From Methylococcaceae bacterium (GTDB lineage: Bacteria; Pseudomonadota; Gammaproteobacteria; Methylococcales; Methylomonadaceae), in the NCBI GenBank assembly GCA_947506075.1, contig CANNNN010000048.1, forward strand, positions 1-11,936: a stretch of DNA of 11,936 nt, written 5' to 3'. The notes below the pieces were generated by a model, which was given only the letters and a program-made list of their open reading frames with translations, was not told the origin of the DNA and searched no databases. Both the position numbers and the translations under genes were made by a program. Positions 1 through 6,255 of the stretch are shown here, in pieces. How positions within the stretch are numbered: position 1 is the stretch's first letter; every line of letters starts with the position of its first letter.

Positions 1-347
1 CAGACCTGGTTGATTTTCAGTGCCGACATCACCCTGACCTGCTGTCCGTGTGCTTCCAACGCATCCTGCATGGCCAGTGCGTTGATTACCGTAGCCAGCA
101 TACCCATCTGGTCACTGGTAACTCTATCCAGGCCTTCTGAGGCCTTTTCAGCGCCACGCAATATATTGCCGCCACCGATAACCAAACCCACCTGCAGGCC
201 AACATCGCATAACTCTTTAATTTCAGTTGCAAGACGTTTAACAATAGCGGCATCAATGCTAGCACCGCTCTCACCCGTTAAAGCTTCACCGCTTAACTTA
301 AGCAAAATTCTTTGGCAAATTGGTTTAGTATTTGAAATGGCTGTCAT
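1..347 (-). CDS. pyrH: Uridylate (UMP) kinase, N-terminal part, cut by the window edge
   Basis: Cytoplasmic amino-acid-kinase-fold enzyme that phosphorylates UMP to UDP with ATP, feeding pyrimidine nucleotide synthesis. About 115 N-terminal residues are present out of roughly 240 in the family; the rest lies left of the window. Visible family motifs are LLKLSGEAL near residues 15-23 (phosphate-binding Lys/Ser/Gly), the GLVIGGGNILRG loop around residues 53-64, and the DR.TSDQMGMLATVINALAMQDAL block that follows. The ATG at 347-345 places the first motif at the expected distance from the N-terminus, with a short extra lead of a few residues. The Shine-Dalgarno is weak: only an AT-rich stretch precedes the start. 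It lies 85 bases after tsf on the same strand, the usual rpsB-tsf-pyrH order, so it probably shares that transcript. Confidence 0.95.
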   Translation of the reverse strand, partial: MTAISNTKPICQRILLKLSGEALTGESGASIDAAIVKRLATEIKELCDVGLQVGLVIGGGNILRGAEKASEGLDRVTSDQMGMLATVINALAMQDALEAHGQQVRVMSALKINQV

Positions 348-390
348 TTTAATTATCGAGGGGCTAGTGTTTCAAGTAAAGAAGACGAAA

Positions 391-422
391 GGTTCAAGGC
401 GAAAAACCTTCCGCCCTGAACC
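391..422 (-). terminator. Hairpin between tsf and pyrH
   Basis: On the minus strand an 11-base arm (GGTTCAGGGCG, 422-412) faces CGCCTTGAACC (401-391) across a 10-base loop, with a single G-T wobble. The sequence after the hairpin is pyrimidine-rich but has no run of T directly at its foot. It is therefore better read as an RNA-processing site, a 3'-end stabiliser for the tsf message or a leaky attenuator than as a full terminator. It begins 11 bases after the tsf stop codon and ends 44 bases before the pyrH start. Confidence 0.5.
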
Positions 423-432
423 TATCGCCGTG

Positions 433-1320
433 TTAGTTACCTCTAACTTGCGCCATAACTTCTTCGGCAAAGTTTTCTTCTTTCTTCTCTATGCCTTCGC
501 CTACTTCAAGACGGGCAAAACGAATAACGCTGTTACCCTTTGATGCCAGCAGTTTGGCGACAGTCAGTTTATCGTCTTTAATAAATGGCTGTCCCAACAG
601 GGTAATTTCTGCCAGAAATTTGCTGATACGACCTATCACCATTTTCTCAATAATATCTGCAGGTTTTCCGCTTTCTGCGGCCTGTGCCGAAAAAATTTCC
701 TTTTCTTTCTCAATCAATTCTGGTGAAACTTGCTCGTCAGAAACGCAAGTCGGTTTGCTGGCGGCGATATGCATCGCAATATCCTTGCCTAATTCAGGAT
801 CTGCCTTAGCCAGTTCGACGATCACAGCAATTTTATTGCCATGTAAATAACAGGCGGTTCCACCCGTAGCCGTCTGATATTTTTGAAAGCGTCTGATCGT
901 GATATTTTCACCCAGTTTAGCTACCAAATTACGACGTACTTCATCGACAATAGTTCCATCAGCCAAGGTCATGGCCAATAGTTGTTCTTCTGTTTCAACA
1001 TCGGAATTTAACAAAGCAGCTGTAACATTATTAACGAAATTGACGAAATCATCCGCCTTCGCAACAAAATCAGTCTCGCAATTAACATCGACTATAGCGA
1101 CAGTTTTTCCATCATCACTGACTTTGGAACCAATGATGCCTTCGGCAGCAATACGTCCGGATTTTTTATCGGCCTTCGCTAAGCCCGACTTGCGCATATT
1201 CTCAATGGCTAATTCCATATCGCCATTCGCTTCAACCAGGGCTTTTTTACATTCCATCATGCCGGAAGCCGTTCTTTCACGCAGTTCCTTGACCATTGTT
1301 GCACTAATAGTAATACTCAT
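433..1320 (-). CDS. tsf: Translation elongation factor Ts
   Basis: Nucleotide-exchange factor that releases GDP from EF-Tu so that it can reload with GTP; cytoplasmic. The protein is 295 residues, slightly longer than the E. coli protein (about 283). The N-terminal UBA-like segment contains VKELRERTASGMMECKKAL (residues 10-28), followed by NGDMELAIENMRKSG. The EF-Tu-contacting motif TDFVAK is at residues 83-88, just after Cys81. The C-terminal part holds the conserved HIAASKP and SGKP segments and a GQPFIKDD region. The ATG at 1320-1318 has a good AAGGAAGG Shine-Dalgarno. It follows rpsB by 106 bases, a gap containing a strong hairpin that may set the S2:EF-Ts ratio. No key residue appears to be missing. 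Confidence 0.98.
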   Translation of the reverse strand: MSITISATMVKELRERTASGMMECKKALVEANGDMELAIENMRKSGLAKADKKSGRIAAEGIIGSKVSDDGKTVAIVDVNCETDFVAKADDFVNFVNNVTAALLNSDVETEEQLLAMTLADGTIVDEVRRNLVAKLGENITIRRFQKYQTATGGTACYLHGNKIAVIVELAKADPELGKDIAMHIAASKPTCVSDEQVSPELIEKEKEIFSAQAAESGKPADIIEKMVIGRISKFLAEITLLGQPFIKDDKLTVAKLLASKGNSVIRFARLEVGEGIEKKEENFAEEVMAQVRGN

Positions 1321-1350
1321 TCTTTGCCTTCCTTAATTATTCATCACTGT

Positions 1351-1378
1351 AAAAACGCCCCCGTGAGGAGGCGTTTTT
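1351..1378 (-). terminator. Strong hairpin with T-run between rpsB and tsf (attenuator-like)
   Basis: On the minus strand, AAAAACGCCTCC (1378-1367) pairs with GGGGGCGTTTTT (1362-1351) across the tetraloop TCAC: a 12-bp stem with one G-T wobble whose 3' arm ends in five T. This has the form of an intrinsic terminator and, by symmetry, could also work on the plus strand. Because the essential tsf gene lies downstream, it must be leaky or conditional. It begins 48 bases after the rpsB stop codon. Confidence 0.65.
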
Positions 1379-1390
1379 GCCTAACTTTAA

Positions 1391-1407
1391 GCGTTTAAAA
1401 AAACGCC
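1391..1407 (-). promoter_or_regulatory. Candidate antiterminator segment competing with the rpsB-tsf hairpin
   Basis: The minus-strand segment GGCGTTTTTTT (1407-1397) can pair over 9 bases with AAAAACGCC (1378-1370), which is the 5' arm of the downstream terminator-like hairpin. It can instead fold locally as GCGTTT-TTTT-AAACGC (1406-1391). These alternatives are mutually exclusive, which is the layout of an attenuator. The pairing is seen directly; the regulatory role is inferred. Confidence 0.35.
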
Positions 1408-1426
1408 TGTAAAAAATGCCAGAAGA

Positions 1427-2167
1427 TTATTCTGCTGTTGCTTCTTCAACAAAATCATCAGCTTTGGCTGACAATCCCAATCCCGCCGCTTTAGCTTCCA
1501 TGACGGCCGCAGAAACGCTTTCGCAGTAGAGTTTAACTGCACGAATTGAGTCATCGTTACCGGGAATAATATAATCAACTTGTTCTGGTGAATTGTTTGA
1601 ATCCACTATACCAACAACCGGAATACCTAATTTTTTAGCTTCACTGATCGCATTTTTTTCATAACCAACATCCAATATGAAAATCACGTCAGGAACGCCC
1701 TTCATATCTTTAATTCCGCCGAGACTGCGCTCAAGTTTTTCAAGTTCGCGCTCCATTCCTAACGCTTCTTTTTTAGCAAAACGTTGGTAAAGTGTGCCGT
1801 CAGCTTTCATAGCTTCCAACTCTTTAAGGCGATTGATTGATTTCTTGATAGTTTTAAAGTTGGTCAGCATACCGCCTAACCAGCGATGATTTACATAAGG
1901 CATGCCGCAACGTGCAGCTTCTTCAGCAACCACTTTACGTGCCGCTTTCTTGGTACCAACAAACAGGACAGTACCCTTGTTTGCAGACATCTGACCCAGA
2001 TAATTCATTGCGTCATTAAACATTGGCAGCGTTTTTTCCAAATCAATGATATGGATTTTGTTACGTGAACCGAACAGGTATGTAGCCATTTTCGGGTTCC
2101 AGTAACGAGTTTGATGGCCAAAATGGACACCCGCTTCAAGCATTTGACGCATAGATACTGCTGACAT
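1427..2167 (-). CDS. rpsB: 30S ribosomal protein S2
   Basis: Structural protein of the small ribosomal subunit, required for S1 binding and initiation. At 246 residues it has the usual bacterial length. Recognisable signatures are VSMRQMLEAGVHFGHQTRYWNP at the N-terminus, IHIIDLEKTLPMF near residues 38-50, VLFVGTKKAAR, the RWLGGMLTNFKTI block, and the C-terminal IPVVGIVDSNN and YIIPGNDDS segments. The C-terminus ends in an acidic Glu/Ala tail. The ATG at 2167-2165 has an AGGAG Shine-Dalgarno eight bases upstream. It is the first gene of the minus-strand rpsB-tsf-pyrH operon and has a long structured leader of the kind that S2 autoregulates in enterobacteria; that regulation is inferred here. 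Confidence 0.98.
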   Translation of the reverse strand: MSAVSMRQMLEAGVHFGHQTRYWNPKMATYLFGSRNKIHIIDLEKTLPMFNDAMNYLGQMSANKGTVLFVGTKKAARKVVAEEAARCGMPYVNHRWLGGMLTNFKTIKKSINRLKELEAMKADGTLYQRFAKKEALGMERELEKLERSLGGIKDMKGVPDVIFILDVGYEKNAISEAKKLGIPVVGIVDSNNSPEQVDYIIPGNDDSIRAVKLYCESVSAAVMEAKAAGLGLSAKADDFVEEATAE

Positions 2168-2329
2168 GTATTCTCCTAAGATAAAATATCGGAAACTGTG
2201 TTCCGAGTTGGGTTACGCCTCCACCTATCCCGCCTGAAAACCAGTTACAAGCATGACTTAACATCAGGTTGTAATCCAGCACCCTTCCAAACGTGACGAT
2301 AGGCGTGAGTATTAGTTCAAAAACGAACT
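2168..2329 (-). promoter_or_regulatory. Structured 5' leader of rpsB, candidate S2 autoregulatory element
   Basis: The transcript predicted from the upstream promoter has about 160 nt before the rpsB ATG. Three elements can be seen. AGTTC/GAACT forms a small hairpin at its 5' end (2329-2314). TTACAA/TTGTAA (2274-2269 with 2250-2245) forms a central hairpin. TCGGAA/TTCCGA with a six-base loop (2206-2189) sits just upstream of the AGGAG. A long-range pairing is possible between CCTATC near 2302-2297 and GATAGG near 2229-2224. In E. coli the rpsB leader binds S2 to repress translation of rpsB-tsf. I infer the same role from position and structure and have not matched the consensus. Confidence 0.5.
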
Positions 2330-2333
2330 TCCC

Positions 2334-2362
2334 TTTATACCATATTTACTTTTTCACAACAA
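2334..2362 (-). promoter_or_regulatory. Candidate promoter of the rpsB operon
   Basis: On the minus strand the -10 is TATAAA (2339-2334), preceded by TGG, an extended -10 element. The -35 is a weak TTGTTG (2362-2357) with 17-base spacing. Transcription would start near 2327. Prediction by eye only. Confidence 0.55.
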
Positions 2363-2380
2363 GCCGATGTCTGTTAAAAT
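2353..2380 (+). promoter_or_regulatory. Candidate promoter of map-glnD
   Basis: The -35 is TTCACA (2353-2358, five of six consensus bases), the spacer is 16 bases, and the -10 is TAAAAT (2375-2380, five of six) with TGT directly before it as an extended -10. Transcription would start near 2387. The -35 overlaps the -35 of the divergent rpsB promoter, so the two polymerases would compete for one site. Confidence 0.5.
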
Positions 2381-2398
2381 GAACATAACAGACCGGCT
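2362..2398. repeat. Interrupted inverted repeat in the rpsB/map divergent promoter region
   Basis: AGCCG-at-GTCTGTTA (2362-2376) is mirrored by TAACAGAC-CGGCT (2386-2398) around a nine-base centre: 13 paired positions with a 2-base bulge on the left side. It spans the candidate map -10 and start point and abuts the rpsB -35, so it could be an operator for a dimeric regulator. It could also be a hairpin, but the predicted map start lies inside the right arm, so the map transcript would not contain the whole repeat. Confidence 0.5.
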
Positions 2399-2469
2399 AC
2401 AGATGAAGGGCGAAAGACCTAAAAATCATCTTAGCCCATACCTTAGCCCTTAGCCTGACACCTGTTTTC
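2387..2469 (+). promoter_or_regulatory. map leader with short repeats and possible hairpins
   Basis: The predicted untranslated leader holds AGATGA/TCATCT (2401-2406 with 2426-2431), AAGGGC/GCCCTT (2406-2411 with 2446-2451) and a direct repeat CTTAGCCC at 2430-2437 and 2442-2449, followed by a further TTAGCC. No clear Shine-Dalgarno precedes the map ATG. The structure is seen; any regulatory effect is a guess. Confidence 0.3.
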
Positions 2470-3234
2470 ATGAGCATACTTATTAAAACCGAAATTGAAA
2501 TTGAAAAAATGCGCATTGCCGGAAGACTGGCAGCCGAAGTTTTAGAAATAATCGAACCCTACGTGGTTCCAGGCGTCACTACAGACGAACTCAATCAGAT
2601 TTGCCACGATTACATTGTCGATGTGCAACAAGCCATACCCGCACCCCTCAATTATCACGGATTCCCCAAATCAATATGCACCTCTGTTAATCAGCAAATA
2701 TGCCACGGCATACCCAGCGACAAAAAACTTAAATCAGGCGACATCGTCAATATTGATATCACCGTCATTAAAGACGACTACCACGGCGACACCAGCAAGA
2801 TGTTTTGTGTCGGGACAGTTAGTCAACACGCCCAACGTCTGATTAAAATAACCCAGGAAGCGATGTTCTTAGGTATAGACCAGGTCAAACCCGGCGCCAC
2901 CTTAGGCGATATAGGCCAGGCAATTCAGAAACATGCTGAAGCCAATCGTTACTCTGTGGTCAGGGAATTTTGCGGTCATGGCATCGGTAAAAGTTTCCAT
3001 GAAGAACCTCAGGTACTCCATTACGGCAAAGCCGGCGACGGTGAAGTTCTTGAAGAAGGCATGATTATAACCATCGAACCGATGATCAATCTCGGTAAAC
3101 GGCATATGAAAGTATTATCCGACGGCTGGACCGCAGTAACCAAAGATCGCAGCCTCTCTGCGCAATGGGAACATACCATCCTGATCACCCACAGTGGCTA
3201 TGAAATCCTGACTTTACGCCAGGAAGAAAGGTGA
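2470..3234 (+). CDS. map: Methionine aminopeptidase, type I
   Basis: Removes the initiator methionine from nascent proteins with a small second residue; cytoplasmic and usually essential. The protein is 254 residues, close to the E. coli enzyme (264) but without its short C-terminal extension. The pita-bread-fold metal ligands are all present: Asp96 in VNIDITV, Asp107 in HGDTSKMF, His170 in CGHGIGK, Glu203 in TIEPM and Glu234 in QWEHT. The substrate-contacting His79 lies in ICHGIP. The ATG at 2470 aligns with the E. coli start (ISIKT-like N-terminus). No good Shine-Dalgarno is visible, which may mean low or structured initiation. It is divergent from rpsB, as in many proteobacteria, and overlaps glnD by four bases, so the two are probably cotranscribed. 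Confidence 0.97.
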   Translation: MSILIKTEIEIEKMRIAGRLAAEVLEIIEPYVVPGVTTDELNQICHDYIVDVQQAIPAPLNYHGFPKSICTSVNQQICHGIPSDKKLKSGDIVNIDITVIKDDYHGDTSKMFCVGTVSQHAQRLIKITQEAMFLGIDQVKPGATLGDIGQAIQKHAEANRYSVVREFCGHGIGKSFHEEPQVLHYGKAGDGEVLEEGMIITIEPMINLGKRHMKVLSDGWTAVTKDRSLSAQWEHTILITHSGYEILTLRQEER

Positions 3235-5876
3235 TAGCCTTGACCAAAAGCGCTAATACGCTGGTTTTTGCCGAAACAGGCAGTCTGCAACAATTCAAGC
3301 AACTGCTAAAACAAAAAGACACTGAACTTCGACAAAAATACAACCCCCAAAAATCTGTTTCCAAACTGCTTAAAGATAAATCTGATTTTATTGATCAAAT
3401 CTTAAGCTGCTGTTGGCAACATTTTCTCGGCGCACACGCTACCCAACTGTCGTTGTGCGCCATTGGCGGTTATGGAAGACGAGAGTTATTTCCCTATTCC
3501 GATATCGACATTGTCGTTTTAGTCGCCCCCGATGACACTAACGTTTGCCAGGAAGCATTATCAAATTTTTTCACCTTCCTCTGGGATATCGGCTTAAAAC
3601 CGGGGCAAAGCGTACGCACAATAAAACAATGCGTTGAAGCAGCGCTCAGCGATCAAACAATCATAACCAGCCTTATGGAAAATAGACTGATTACCGGTAA
3701 CAAGGCTCTGCATAAAACACTTAACCAACAGATCACGCCAGACAAAATATGGCCGTCGGATCAGTTTTTTGCAGCCAAAATGAAAGAGCAGCGCCAGCGT
3801 TATGCCAAATTTCATGATACCGCCTACAATCTGGAGCCAAATATCAAGGAAGGCCCGGGGGGATTGCGCGACAGACAGGTCATAGCCTGGGTATTTAAGC
3901 GCCATTATAACGCATCAACACTCAAGGAACTGATTAAACACGGTTTCCTGCCCGAGTCAGAATATCAAGAACTGGTTGCCGCTGTTGAAGTTCTCTGGCG
4001 CATTCGGTATGCACTGCATTTGCTAACCAATCGCTGCGAAGATCGGCTGATCTTCGATTATCAGCGTGATCTTGCTGGACAATTTGGCTTCAGCGCTGAA
4101 CACCAGGGATACAATCAGGATGTCGAACAGTTCATGCAGTTTTATTTTAAAACCGTATTGGGACTGGAACGTCTCAATGAAATGCTGCTGCAATTGTTTA
4201 ACGAACGCTTCGTTTCCGGAGAGGTTGTCTATAAAGCCATCCCGCTTAACAATGAATTCGTCGTCGTCAACGGTTATCTTGAAGCCGTCGATGACTCTGT
4301 TTTCGAACGATGTCCGCTGGCCTTACTCGAACTCTTTTTAATACTGGAAAAGAATTCATCAATCAAAGGCGTCAGAGCGACAACCATACGCCTGATTCGT
4401 AAAAATCTGTATTTAATCGACGATGAGTTCCGGCACAACAAAGCCGCCAATAATCTTTTTATAGAGGCATTTCGACAACCCGACGGCATTACCAACCAAT
4501 TAAGACGAATGAATCGCTACGGGATATTAGCAGCCTATATTCCTTGCTTCGCCAACATCGTCGCCCGCATGCAGTATGATTTGTTTCATATTTACACTGT
4601 GGATGAGCACACGCTTTTTGTTATCCGCAACTTACGACGCTTTGCCTTAGAAAAACACATTGATGAATTACCTTTCTGCAATGCTATTTTTTTACTGATT
4701 AACAAACCGGAGGTGCTGTATCTTGCCGGCCTATTTCACGACATAGCCAAAGGCATGAGCGGCGACCATTCCGCCATAGGCGAAAAAATCGCCAGGGAGT
4801 TTTGCGTTCAGCACGACCTGTCTCCGCATGATACCAATTTGATTTGTTGGCTGGTACGCAATCACTTGGTCATGTCGATGACGGCGCAGCGAAAAGACAT
4901 CAGCGACCCGGATGTAATTCATCAGTTCGCACTTACCGTAGGCAGCATCGAATATTTAAATTACCTGTACCTGCTAACCGTAGCCGATATACGTGCCACC
5001 AACCCTGAACTGTGGAACGCCTGGAAAGATGCGCTGCTCAAAAAGCTTTATTCCGTGACGCATACCGCCTTGCACAGAGGCCTGCAAAACCCCGTCGCCG
5101 TAGCAGATCGCCTACGTGAAAATAAAAAAGAAGCGAAAGACGAGTTGATCAAACTCGGTATATCCGAACCGGTTATCCTAAAATCCTGGCAACATACCGG
5201 TGATGATTATTTTTTAAGATATTCAGCCGATGAAATAGCTTGGCATACCATTGCGATAGCGTCCTCCACAGAAGATGATCTGCCGCTGGTGTTGTTGCGC
5301 CCGCAAACCCAGCGCGGCAGCGCGGAAGTTTTTGTTTACACGAAAAACGAAGAAGCTATTTTTTCGCTAAGCACCGCTACCCTCGACCAACTAGGACTTA
5401 CGATACTTGACGCCAGGATCATGACCACGACCGATGACTATGTGCTAAACAGCTTTCTGGTACTTGAACAATCAGGAGCGCCAATCAACGAGTTATTCAG
5501 AGAGGTACATATTTGTACACTACTGCGCAACAATCTGTTGCATCGCGAAGTAAAAAAACACAAAAACATTCATCGCCAGTCAAGACAAGCCAAACATTTC
5601 CCCATCCCTACCCACATTCAATTTCACGCCGACCCATTAAACAGGCACACCATTATTGAACTGATCACCACCGATCATGCCGGTCTGTTATCGAAAATTG
5701 GTCGCGCTTTTGTACAACAAGACATTCATCTGCACAGCGCAAAAATAACCACCATAGGCAGTCGGGCTGAAGACATGTTTTACATCACCGACAATCAGTC
5801 CCACCCCATTACGGACCCGGATCAACAAGAACAGATACGTAAAGAAATGCTAAAAATACTGGAGGCTGTCGGCTAA
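3231..5876 (+). CDS. glnD: Bifunctional uridylyltransferase / uridylyl-removing enzyme (PII sensor)
   Basis: Senses glutamine and adds UMP to, or removes it from, the PII proteins GlnB/GlnK, thereby setting nitrogen assimilation. It has 881 residues, the full family length. The N-terminal nucleotidyltransferase domain has IGGYGRRELFPYSDIDIVVL at residues 78-97, with Gly79/Gly80 and the metal-binding Asp91 and Asp93. LEPNIKEGPGGLRD lies at 201-214. The HD hydrolase domain has YTVDEHT around His460, LFHDIAKG with His503-Asp504, GDHS, and LVRNHL near 541-546. Two ACT domains follow, about 698-770 and 806-881. The start is a GTG at 3231 whose bases overlap the map stop (GTGA), with an AGGAAG Shine-Dalgarno inside map; a TTG at 3240 is a less likely alternative. 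It faces the ferredoxin-domain ORF tail to tail, 10 bases apart, with no terminator visible. Confidence 0.97.
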   Translation: MIALTKSANTLVFAETGSLQQFKQLLKQKDTELRQKYNPQKSVSKLLKDKSDFIDQILSCCWQHFLGAHATQLSLCAIGGYGRRELFPYSDIDIVVLVAPDDTNVCQEALSNFFTFLWDIGLKPGQSVRTIKQCVEAALSDQTIITSLMENRLITGNKALHKTLNQQITPDKIWPSDQFFAAKMKEQRQRYAKFHDTAYNLEPNIKEGPGGLRDRQVIAWVFKRHYNASTLKELIKHGFLPESEYQELVAAVEVLWRIRYALHLLTNRCEDRLIFDYQRDLAGQFGFSAEHQGYNQDVEQFMQFYFKTVLGLERLNEMLLQLFNERFVSGEVVYKAIPLNNEFVVVNGYLEAVDDSVFERCPLALLELFLILEKNSSIKGVRATTIRLIRKNLYLIDDEFRHNKAANNLFIEAFRQPDGITNQLRRMNRYGILAAYIPCFANIVARMQYDLFHIYTVDEHTLFVIRNLRRFALEKHIDELPFCNAIFLLINKPEVLYLAGLFHDIAKGMSGDHSAIGEKIAREFCVQHDLSPHDTNLICWLVRNHLVMSMTAQRKDISDPDVIHQFALTVGSIEYLNYLYLLTVADIRATNPELWNAWKDALLKKLYSVTHTALHRGLQNPVAVADRLRENKKEAKDELIKLGISEPVILKSWQHTGDDYFLRYSADEIAWHTIAIASSTEDDLPLVLLRPQTQRGSAEVFVYTKNEEAIFSLSTATLDQLGLTILDARIMTTTDDYVLNSFLVLEQSGAPINELFREVHICTLLRNNLLHREVKKHKNIHRQSRQAKHFPIPTHIQFHADPLNRHTIIELITTDHAGLLSKIGRAFVQQDIHLHSAKITTIGSRAEDMFYITDNQSHPITDPDQQEQIRKEMLKILEAVG

Positions 5877-5886
5877 GCGAATACAC

Positions 5887-6135
5887 TCAGGCATCCAGCT
5901 TCAGATCCGATTTAACCCTACAGCAACAGGCATAAACAAATCCGGCTTGTTTTGCTTTTTCATCTATTTCACAATCACTATTCATCTTTACTTCGCCTTT
6001 GCATTTAACTTCACACTCGCCGCAGCTACCGACACGGCAACTGTAACCCAGCTCAATGCCATGGGCTTCGGCGAGGGATAACAGGCTGATACTTTCATCG
6101 GTGTTTACAGTCAGGCCTGATTTGGTAAACGTCAC
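5887..6135 (-). CDS. [2Fe-2S] ferredoxin-domain protein, probably the C-terminal remnant of a larger reductase
   Basis: An 82-residue plant-type [2Fe-2S] domain for one-electron transfer. The cluster motif is SCRVGSCGEC (Cys33, Cys38, Cys41), with the fourth ligand in YACCCRVKSD near residues 70-72; the protein ends SDLKLDA. This C-terminus resembles the ferredoxin domain fused behind FAD/NAD(P)-binding modules in flavodoxin-reductase-type proteins, more than a stand-alone ferredoxin. The GTG at 6135 is the only plausible start, and its Shine-Dalgarno (AAAAGGA) is about 12 bases away, which is long. The same frame is open for a further 19 codons upstream, to a TAG at 6195-6193, and those codons read like a linker (AGGKRLELKGPQ). 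The domain may therefore be expressed as a small ferredoxin or be the tail of a pseudogene. The domain call is firm; its status as a gene is uncertain. Confidence 0.75.
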   Translation of the reverse strand: MTFTKSGLTVNTDESISLLSLAEAHGIELGYSCRVGSCGECEVKCKGEVKMNSDCEIDEKAKQAGFVYACCCRVKSDLKLDA

Positions 6136-6255
6136 TTGATGCTGCGGTCCTTTTAATTCCAGGCGCTTTCCGCCGGCGAGCGCATCCTGAGACTAACGGC
6201 CTGCATCGAAACTTTCGGTATGAAAGCGGGCCATGTTATAACTGCGGTAGGCCCA
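5887..6255 (-). pseudogene. Possible truncated oxidoreductase with C-terminal ferredoxin domain, in-frame TAG
   Basis: Reading the ferredoxin frame upstream through the TAG at 6195-6193 gives YRSYNMARFHTESFDAGR directly before the stop. The stretch RFHTESF is what I expect at the junction between an NAD(P)H-binding reductase domain and a C-terminal [2Fe-2S] domain. Further upstream the frame meets more stops (TAG just beyond 6290, then TGA), and no FAD- or NAD-binding motif can be recognised. I infer a 5'-deleted oxidoreductase gene whose ferredoxin domain survives. The left boundary given is approximate. An alternative is that the upstream matching peptide is chance. Confidence 0.45.

Noticed and set aside
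10..543. Plus-strand ORF of 177 codons across pyrH and tsf
   Set aside because: Antisense to two genes with clear family motifs; no ribosome site and composition typical of a shadow frame.
899..1336. Plus-strand ORF of 145 codons opposite tsf
   Set aside because: It lies entirely antisense to a well-supported EF-Ts gene, is Ser/Thr-rich as expected of a shadow frame, and matches no family.
3594..3905. Minus-strand ORF inside glnD
   Set aside because: glnD is continuous and complete here; the antisense frame shows no recognisable domain.
5860..5890. Bidirectional terminator between glnD and the ferredoxin ORF
   Set aside because: Only scattered short complementarity is visible in the convergent junction; no stem followed by a T-run on either strand.
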